A stretch of 13,432 nt of DNA. Source: Pseudomonadota bacterium (lineage in GTDB: Bacteria; Pseudomonadota; Gammaproteobacteria; CAMYNG01). Location: positions 610,249 through 623,680 of the forward strand of contig CP070733.1 of the NCBI GenBank assembly GCA_020347585.1, written 5' to 3'. Positions 6,849-11,914 of this stretch are shown here, piece after piece. The notes under the pieces are model-generated. The model was not told the origin of the DNA and ran no database searches. It saw only the letters and a list, made by a program, of their open reading frames with translations. A program made the translations under genes and the position numbers. The stretch's first letter is position 1, and the number at the start of each line of letters is the position of its first letter.

Positions 6849-7283
6849 ATGGCGGACCCGTTACACATCGTCTGTGCACATTGCGACAGCATCAACCGCG
6901 TCCCGGCAGAGCGGCTCGCCGCCGGTGGCAAGTGCGGCAAATGCAAGCAGCCGCTTCTTGACGGGCGCGTGTTTTCCCTGACTCTCAACAGCTTCAATCG
7001 GCACGTTGCGCGCAGCGATCTGCCGGTGGTCGTTGACTTCTGGGCACCGTGGTGCGGGCCGTGCAAAATGATGGCACCCGTGTTCGAACAGGCGGCACAA
7101 CAGCTACAAACGCGCGTGCGCTTCGCCAAGGTCGATACCGAGGCCGAACAGCAGCTCGCGATGCAGTTCGGGATCCGCAGTATTCCGACTCTGGCGATTT
7201 TCAAGAACGGCCAGGAAGTAGCGCGGAGCGCGGGTGCTATGAACCTGGCAGATCTCACCGCGTGGGCACAGCAACACGCGTAA
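6849..7283 (+). CDS. trxC: Thioredoxin 2-type protein with N-terminal zinc ribbon
   Basis: A 144-residue thioredoxin with an N-terminal zinc-binding module: CxxC pairs Cys9/Cys12 and Cys29/Cys32, as in E. coli Trx2 (TrxC). The thioredoxin fold follows with FWAPWCGPCK (Cys69 and Cys72 active) and the cis-proline SIPT (Pro113). Trx2 proteins reduce protein disulfides and are often induced by oxidative stress; the zinc site can respond to oxidation. In E. coli trxC is elsewhere, so its insertion between grxC and secB is a lineage-specific arrangement that concentrates thiol chemistry in this operon. It begins 15 nt after grxC without an obvious Shine-Dalgarno, suggesting coupling. The family call is certain and the TrxC assignment strong. 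Confidence 0.95.
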   Translation: MADPLHIVCAHCDSINRVPAERLAAGGKCGKCKQPLLDGRVFSLTLNSFNRHVARSDLPVVVDFWAPWCGPCKMMAPVFEQAAQQLQTRVRFAKVDTEAEQQLAMQFGIRSIPTLAIFKNGQEVARSAGAMNLADLTAWAQQHA

Positions 7284-7362
7284 AGCGACGGATAGCACCT
7301 TTCTGCTACCATTTGAAAATTGACTTCGATTAATCAACGCACATCAAACCGGGATACCCGTT

Positions 7363-7884
7363 ATGGCCGACAACGACAAGAGCGAGGGCGATCAGCAGAC
7401 CCAGGAGACCACTGGACAGAATCTGGTCATCCAGAAGATCTACGTCAAGGACATCTCCTTCGAGGCGCCCAACACACCAGGTATCTTTCGCGTTGAATGG
7501 AACCCCGAGGTCAGCCTCGAACTCAACACCAATGCGCAACGACTCGAGGAGGGCGTCTTTGAGGTGGTGCTGTCATTGACCGTCACAGTGAAGAATGCAG
7601 AGCAGACGGCATTTCTGGTCGAGGTCCAGCAGGCCGGAATTTTCACGCTCACTGGCTTTGACACCCCGACGCTCAACGCCATGCTTGGCAGTTACTGTCC
7701 GAACATATTGTTTCCCTATGCGCGGGAAGCGGTCTCCGATACGGTCACGCGCGGCGGGTTCCCGCAACTGCTGCTCACCCCGGTCAACTTTGACGCTCTG
7801 TACGCGCAGCACGTCGAGCAGAGCAAGCAGGAACAAAAGGGCGCATCGTCAGCAAAAGGCGAAGGTCCCAAGTCCGTACAATAA
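7363..7884 (+). CDS. secB: Protein-export chaperone SecB
   Basis: A 173-residue cytoplasmic export chaperone that holds preproteins unfolded and hands them to SecA. It shows family signatures IQKIYVKDISFEAPN (28-42), VEVQQAGIF, YCPNILFPYAREAVSD and a late PVNFDALY. It is somewhat longer than E. coli SecB (155) owing to a polar N-terminal extension of about 12 residues and a Lys/Glu/Gln-rich C-terminal tail. GGGA sits about 9 nt before the ATG. The 79-nt gap after trxC is wider than the others in the run and could hold a secondary promoter, but none is clear. It is followed at 24 nt by gpsA, the conserved secB-gpsA pairing. Confidence 0.97.
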   Translation: MADNDKSEGDQQTQETTGQNLVIQKIYVKDISFEAPNTPGIFRVEWNPEVSLELNTNAQRLEEGVFEVVLSLTVTVKNAEQTAFLVEVQQAGIFTLTGFDTPTLNAMLGSYCPNILFPYAREAVSDTVTRGGFPQLLLTPVNFDALYAQHVEQSKQEQKGASSAKGEGPKSVQ

Positions 7885-7908
7885 CGCGCTCGCAACGTCG
7901 CACACACC

Positions 7909-8916
7909 ATGGCTGGCAAGAAGCATCAGGTGGCAGTGCTGGGTGCCGGTGCCTGGGGCACGGCGCTTGGCATCCTGATCGCGGGCAATGACTACCCAAC
8001 CTCACTCTGGGCACACCGCGCTTCCCACGCTAAGGCCATGGCGGCCGAGCGCGCTAACCGCCGTTACCTGCCCGGCATTGCGTTTCCGCAGAACCTGGTC
8101 CCGGTCAGCAATCTTGCACAGACCGTCAACGCCGCGCGGGACGTGTTGGTGGTAGTTCCCAGCAACGCCTTTCGCGAGACCATCACGGCCATCAAGCCCT
8201 ACATCGGCGCCGAACACCGACTGTCATGGGCCACCAAAGGTTTCGAGCACGACACCCACAAGCTGCTGCATGAAGTAGTCGCCGAGGAGCTGGGCGCACA
8301 TATCCCCACCGCAGTGGTTTCCGGACCGACCTTCGCAGCCGAGGTGGCCAAGGGCATGCCAAGCGCCATCACGGTAGCATCAACCGACGTGGACTTCGCC
8401 CAGGATCTGGCCGGTATTTTGCACAGCAGTGTGTTTCGCGCTTACACGAGTACCGACATGATCGGCGTGGAACTGGGCGGCGCGGTCAAGAATGTACTGG
8501 CTATCGCCGCGGGCATCTCCGACGGCCTGGGCTTTGGCGCCAATGCGCGCGCGGCACTTATCACGCGCGGCCTGCACGAACTGATGCGACTGGGCGCAAG
8601 CCTGGGCGGGGATCGCGAGACCTTCATGGGGCTGGCGGGGCTCGGCGATCTGATCCTGACCAGTACTGACGACCAGTCGCGCAACCGGCGCTTCGGGCTC
8701 GCAGTCGGGCGCGGCGAGACCATGGACGCCGCGATGCAGGCCATCGGCGTCGTGGAGGGCTATCACGCCACGCGCGAGGCCTACGCGCTGGCCCGTGAAC
8801 ATAGCGTCGACATGCCCATCACCACGCACGTCCATCGCGTACTCCACGAGGGCGAGGATCCTCACGCCGCGGTGCACGCGCTGCTTGAGCGTCATTTGAA
8901 ACCCGAGAACGTCTAA
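7909..8916 (+). CDS. gpsA: Glycerol-3-phosphate dehydrogenase [NAD(P)+]
   Basis: A 335-residue cytoplasmic enzyme reducing dihydroxyacetone phosphate to sn-glycerol-3-phosphate for phospholipid synthesis. Visible features are the Rossmann motif LGAGAWGTALG (11-21), Lys110 in ATKG, the SGPTFAAEV loop (138-146), the catalytic Lys194 in GGAVKNVLAIAAG, GLGDLILT with Asp248, and SRNRRFG (257-263) for substrate phosphate and cofactor binding. Length is standard. It starts 24 nt after secB without a clear Shine-Dalgarno. It is the last gene of the plus-strand run: in E. coli cysE follows, whereas here the convergent trmL does. No intrinsic terminator is visible in the 52-nt gap. Confidence 0.97.
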   Translation: MAGKKHQVAVLGAGAWGTALGILIAGNDYPTSLWAHRASHAKAMAAERANRRYLPGIAFPQNLVPVSNLAQTVNAARDVLVVVPSNAFRETITAIKPYIGAEHRLSWATKGFEHDTHKLLHEVVAEELGAHIPTAVVSGPTFAAEVAKGMPSAITVASTDVDFAQDLAGILHSSVFRAYTSTDMIGVELGGAVKNVLAIAAGISDGLGFGANARAALITRGLHELMRLGASLGGDRETFMGLAGLGDLILTSTDDQSRNRRFGLAVGRGETMDAAMQAIGVVEGYHATREAYALAREHSVDMPITTHVHRVLHEGEDPHAAVHALLERHLKPENV

Positions 8917-8968
8917 GCAACTAGCTTACTGCGCCGCTACGCGCTGCTCGCCGTACGACTCCCGCCAG

Positions 8969-9433
8969 TCAGACTGCGCCGCCAAACCCCACCTGGCGCC
9001 ACGCCTCGTAAATCACTACCGCAACGGCATTGGACAAGTTGAGGCTACGGTTGGTCGGCAACATCGGGATGCGTAAAACCTGCCCAGGCGACATTGCGTC
9101 GAGCATCGCCTGCGGCAGGCCGCGCGTCTCGGGACCGAACAGGAACGCATCGCCGGATGCAAAGCGCGCCGCGTGACAGTGATGAGTACCGCGCGTTGAT
9201 ACCGCGAAAATCCGCGCGGGCTGAACCTGCGCGTGGAAGGCATCGAGGTCTGCGTGTTCATGCACCACCGCCAGGTCGCGGTAGTCGAGGCCAGCACGCC
9301 GCAGCTTGCTGTCCTCGAGATCGAACCCCAGCGGCCGTATCAGGTGCAGTTGTGTACCCGTGTTGGCGCATAGGCGAATGACATTGCCCGTGTTGGGCGG
9401 AATCTCGGGCTGATACAGGACGACGTGGAACAT
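8969..9433 (-). CDS. trmL: tRNA (cytidine/uridine-2'-O-)-methyltransferase TrmL
   Basis: A 154-residue SPOUT-class methyltransferase that 2'-O-methylates the wobble base (position 34) of certain leucine tRNAs using S-adenosylmethionine. Signatures are the N-terminal VLYQPEIPPNTGNVIRLCANTG (residues 5-26 region), KLRRAGLDY (43-51), GPETRGLP (100-107) and the knot segment IPMLPTNRSLNLSNAVA (122-138). I chose the ATG at 9433-9431 because it aligns with the E. coli TrmL start; an ATG 30 nt upstream (9463) would add ten residues not typical of the family. It is transcribed toward gpsA, unlike in E. coli, where trmL lies on the same strand after cysE. Confidence 0.94.
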   Translation of the reverse strand: MFHVVLYQPEIPPNTGNVIRLCANTGTQLHLIRPLGFDLEDSKLRRAGLDYRDLAVVHEHADLDAFHAQVQPARIFAVSTRGTHHCHAARFASGDAFLFGPETRGLPQAMLDAMSPGQVLRIPMLPTNRSLNLSNAVAVVIYEAWRQVGFGGAV

Positions 9434-9653
9434 ATGCAACAAGGGTAAGGCGCACAGGCACATGGGTAAAGATAATTCGGTCCAGTGGCTGCATACGCGC
9501 GAACACTTCTACATCACGCCGCGCGCCGAACAACACGGGCACCGACAACAGCTACCTCGAGCTTTCGCGCCGCTTGGTTTTGGGCTATGTCGAGGGTGCA
9601 ACCCACAGACTCTGAGCAGACAGATCGGCGCTGCGGACAAGACAATCAGAGTA

Positions 9654-10217
9654 ATGGAAAAGACTTTCGGAAGTGTTTCGAATAGTGACTCGCTCTCGTT
9701 GGTCGGCTGGCGCGAGTGGGTCAGTCTTCCGCAGCTCGGGGTTCCACGCATCAAATGCAAAGTGGACACGGGGGCCCGCACCTCAGCGCTGCACGCGTTT
9801 CGTGTTGAGCCCTTCGAAGAAAACCGCCAAGAGCGGGTACGTTTTTTCCTGCATCCGTTGCAGCGCAGAGCAGACGTGGTAACGGAATGTGTCGCGGACG
9901 TACTGGCGATGCGCACGGTATCGGACTCTGGCGGGCACCGTGAACGGCGAATTGTGATTCGCACGCCCGTTGTCCTCGGCCTGCAACGCTGGGAGGCCGA
10001 ATTCGCACTGACCGATCGCGATACCATGCGCTTTCGCATGTTGCTGGGACGCACCGCAATCGAGGGTCGGTTCCTGGTTGACTCTTCAATCTCGTATGCG
10101 ATGGGACGCCCTCCAACAAGCAAGCGCCCAGCACGAAGGAGAGGCGACATTTCATATCGCGCGTTTCGAGGCCAGCACCCGACAGGTGGCGCAGCGTGTC
10201 GAGGATTTCCAGGCTGA
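9654..10217 (+). CDS. Retropepsin-like RimB/ATP-dependent zinc protease family protein
   Basis: A 187-residue protein of the family annotated 'ATP-dependent zinc protease' (Pfam PF05618), now regarded as retropepsin-like aspartic peptidases; the Pseudomonas member RimB acts with the glutamate ligase RimK. The aspartic motif is KVDTGARTSALHA (36-48; Asp38-Thr39-Gly40), preceded by GWREWVSLPQLG (18-29). Other conserved pieces are VSDSGGHRERR (89-99), IRTPVV, and the second-half motif MLLGRTAIEGRFLVD (129-143). The family usually ends soon after this (about 145-155 residues); here a basic tail of some 36 residues follows from RPPTSKRP onward and looks unrelated. The ATG at 9654 begins just before the conserved domain; an ATG at 9462 in frame would add 64 unconserved residues. 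No RimK ligase gene is in view. Confidence 0.85.
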   Translation: MEKTFGSVSNSDSLSLVGWREWVSLPQLGVPRIKCKVDTGARTSALHAFRVEPFEENRQERVRFFLHPLQRRADVVTECVADVLAMRTVSDSGGHRERRIVIRTPVVLGLQRWEAEFALTDRDTMRFRMLLGRTAIEGRFLVDSSISYAMGRPPTSKRPARRRGDISYRAFRGQHPTGGAACRGFPG

Positions 10218-10459
10218 CCATGAGCCCGAACAAGGCCGTGAGGATATAGATCTTCCGATCATCTGATTCGGTCTGGTCTTTACAATCAAGCGCATACGAC
10301 GGCTTAGGGCGGGAAGGCGATCGCCGCACACAGCACGCCTCGATTCCGGAGAATCGCCAAAATCGATACCGTCAGGCGCTTACTCCGTGACCAGTCCGAT
10401 ATCTGCAAATCTTTTGCACTTTCACCCTAAAGTTTATGTGACTTGCGACGCAATTCTAC

Positions 10460-10475
10460 TGTGACACGAGTCACA
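10460..10475. promoter_or_regulatory. Perfect CRP/Vfr-type binding site
   Basis: TGTGACACGAGTCACA fits the CRP consensus TGTGA-N6-TCACA exactly, with 6-bp perfectly complementary arms (TGTGAC/GTCACA), and is followed by TTTT as in strong CRP sites. A further TGTGA half-site starts 23 nt upstream (10437). It is centred about 135 nt before the ATG at 10603. CRP-family activators such as CRP or Vfr are the natural reader, though another member of the superfamily could use it. No well-placed -10 box could be assigned, so activation or repression is undecided. Confidence 0.65.
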
Positions 10476-10531
10476 TTTTGGGTGCGGGAAACATATCGAG
10501 GCGGCGAGCTGATTGGACGCCAGCACGACCA

Positions 10532-10550
10532 AGGTTAGACAACCTAACCT
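10532..10550. repeat. Inverted repeat AGGTTAG-N5-CTAACCT
   Basis: Perfect 7-bp arms (10532-10538 and 10544-10550) flank a 5-nt loop, 52 nt before the ATG at 10603. A TTTTT run begins five nt after the repeat, so a weak attenuator-like terminator is conceivable, but the stem has only three G-C pairs. A second operator or a leader hairpin are equally possible. Confidence 0.45.
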
Positions 10551-10602
10551 ACTGTTTTTCCCGCGGTTTTTTGAACAAGGCGACAAAAGAAAGAGTAAAG
10601 CA

Positions 10603-10935
10603 ATGAAAATTATCGCAGAAAAGGCTTCCGTCATCCTCGCCGCGCTCGTCCTGGGCATGGTTCCGCTGCAGGCCGCACACAGTGAATCTGACGTTGATAC
10701 GTGGCAGCTCGCGCGGTTGCTTGCGCCGTCAGAAATTCAGCGGGCATCTGAGCAGAGGAAGCAGGTATTCATTTATCAAGGCGTGAAAGACAAGGAGGTA
10801 GAAAAGGCCATGGATGAGCATTTCGACCGCATTGAATGGATGATGTTTACCAACGTGATCGTCACCGACGAGAAGGGCGCAGTGCGCCGTGATCCGACAA
10901 CCGGCGTCGTCATCACCGAAGGAGACGACTGCTGA
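10603..10935 (+). CDS. Small secreted protein of unknown function
   Basis: I do not recognise a characterised family. The 110-residue product has a clear Sec signal peptide: positive start (MKIIAEK), hydrophobic core about 9-22, and a cleavage region around LQAAHS (22-27), leaving a mature protein of about 84 residues, rich in Glu, Asp and Lys. WQLARLLAPSEIQ (about 35-47) and a helix with VEKAMDEHFDRIEWMMF (67-83) precede a beta-like VIVTDEKGAVRRD segment. The chain ends GDDC, a lone C-terminal cysteine. The ATG at 10603 was chosen because the signal peptide starts there; an in-frame TTG at 10513 would place 30 residues before it. It stands alone, with a CRP-type site upstream and a strong terminator 35 nt downstream, so it is a monocistronic, probably regulated gene. 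Confidence 0.75.
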   Translation: MKIIAEKASVILAALVLGMVPLQAAHSESDVDTWQLARLLAPSEIQRASEQRKQVFIYQGVKDKEVEKAMDEHFDRIEWMMFTNVIVTDEKGAVRRDPTTGVVITEGDDC

Positions 10936-10965
10936 GATTGTTGGCTGGGTCTTTTGGCGAATAGG

Positions 10966-10996
10966 AAAGCGCGCCCCGCGGGGCGCGTTTTTTTTT
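10966..10996 (+). terminator. Intrinsic terminator of the secreted-protein gene
   Basis: An 18-nt perfect G/C palindrome, CGCGCCCCGCGGGGCGCG (10970-10987), is followed by nine T residues (10988-10996) and preceded by AAAG, so the stem can extend into the T-run. It begins about 30 nt after the stop at 10935 and is a textbook strong Rho-independent terminator. Confidence 0.92.
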
Positions 10997-11293
10997 GCGG
11001 CACCATCCACCGCCCATCATTTTTTTGCTTCGAGCACAATATTGAACGGTGTTTCCCCCGCACGCCGCACGCTGCGGAACCGCGCCTCAGATCACAGAAG
11101 ACACTCGAGGTCTTTAACCGTTTTCAATTAGCCGAGCAGATTGCACTGACGCCCGACATCCAATATATAAGAGATCCGGCGTTGAGCCCGAGCCACGATT
11201 CGTTATGGCTGTTGGGGCTGCGCGCGCGGTTGGCACTGTAACAGATCTGAAATGGCGTGCTAGGCATGCATCAGGCGAGACGAGGGGGACGCG
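10997..11293. other. Non-coding leader upstream of lemA
   Basis: With the terminator, the gene-free interval is 10936-11293 (358 nt). After the terminator I see no supported gene; short open frames here lack coding character. The interval contains a promoter candidate at 11141-11169 and a leader of about 118 nt, ending in a GGGGG ribosome-binding site (11284-11288) before the lemA ATG. Confidence 0.55.
11141..11169 (+). promoter_or_regulatory. Candidate sigma-70 promoter of lemA
   Basis: TTGCAC (11141-11146) and TATATA (11164-11169) are separated by the ideal 17 nt. Each matches consensus at four or more positions. Transcription would start near 11176 and read lemA and the M48 protease gene. 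Confidence 0.55.
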
Positions 11294-11890
11294 ATGAGTG
11301 TATCGACAATTGTGGTGCTGATAGTGATCGGGGTATTGGTGCTATACCTGATCGCGATTTTCAACAAGCTAGTTACGCTTAAGAACCGTTACAAGAACGC
11401 ATTTGCCCAGATCGAGGTACAGCTCAAGCGCCGTTATGATCTGATCCCCAACCTGGTGGAAACAGCCAAGGGCTACCTGAAGCATGAGCGCGAAACACTG
11501 GATGCGGTAGTGCAGGCACGTAATACGGCAGTGCGAGGTCTGGATGCGGCGCACCGCGCACCAGGCGATGCGGCGGCGATGAAATCACTCGGCGAGGCCG
11601 AAGGCGGCTTGGCGGGCGCATTGGGCAAGTTCAATCTAGTGGTTGAGGCATATCCCGACCTGAAGGCCAACGCCAACATGATGCAGCTGTCCGAGGAGCT
11701 CACCAGCACCGAGAACAAGGTCTCCTTCGCCCGCCAGGCCTTCAACGACCAGGTCATGGAATACAACACCTACAAGCAATCCTTGCCGCAAAACCTGCTG
11801 GCAGGTACATTTGGCCACGGCCCGGATGCCTCCTTACTCGAATTCGAGGATACCGAACAGATTCAGGCCGCACCCAAGGTCAGCTTCTAG
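11294..11890 (+). CDS. lemA: LemA family protein
   Basis: A 198-residue LemA protein: one N-terminal membrane helix (about 4-23) followed by a cytoplasmic or periplasmic helical bundle. The family signature LKNRYKNAFAQIEVQLKRRYDLIPNL is visible in residues 29-54, followed by VETAKGYLKHE (55-65), and a late NKVSFARQAFNDQVMEYN segment. Length fits the family (about 185-200). The biochemical role of LemA is unknown; it is widespread and commonly encoded beside an M48-type membrane metalloprotease, as here with a 24-nt gap, which suggests it organises or modulates that protease. GGGGG lies 5 nt before the ATG. Family call certain, function open. Confidence 0.96.
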   Translation: MSVSTIVVLIVIGVLVLYLIAIFNKLVTLKNRYKNAFAQIEVQLKRRYDLIPNLVETAKGYLKHERETLDAVVQARNTAVRGLDAAHRAPGDAAAMKSLGEAEGGLAGALGKFNLVVEAYPDLKANANMMQLSEELTSTENKVSFARQAFNDQVMEYNTYKQSLPQNLLAGTFGHGPDASLLEFEDTEQIQAAPKVSF

Positions 11891-11914
11891 CACACAGCGG
11901 GCACCACACTTGGT

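Larger units (their letters stand above)
10218..10602. other. 385-nt non-coding stretch: operator-rich leader region
   Basis: I see no supported gene here. The first part (to about 10329) has a minus-strand reading frame with one hydrophobic segment that may be a gene relic or only a shadow. The second half, from about 10400, becomes AT-rich and holds a TGTGA half-site (10437-10441), a perfect CRP-type palindrome (10460-10475) and a 7-bp-arm inverted repeat (10532-10550), all pointing at the secreted-protein gene starting at 10603. Confidence 0.6.

Noticed and set aside
8380..8895. A 171-codon minus-strand open frame within gpsA.
   Set aside because: Antisense shadow of a well-conserved gene.
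9434..9463. An upstream ATG for TrmL adding ten residues.
   Set aside because: The TrmL family begins at the equivalent of the ATG at 9433 and no better ribosome-binding site supports the longer form.
9462..9653. A 64-residue N-terminal extension of the retropepsin-like protein.
   Set aside because: The extra residues are unlike the family and the conserved domain begins just after the ATG at 9654.
10532..10560. The AGGTTAG/CTAACCT repeat plus T-run as an intrinsic terminator.
   Set aside because: The stem is short with only three G-C pairs and the T-run starts after a gap, so efficient termination is doubtful; it is listed as a repeat instead.
10513..10602. A TTG-initiated longer form of the small secreted protein.
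   Set aside because: It would bury the signal peptide behind 30 polar residues and run through the inverted repeat; the ATG at 10603 starts the signal peptide directly.
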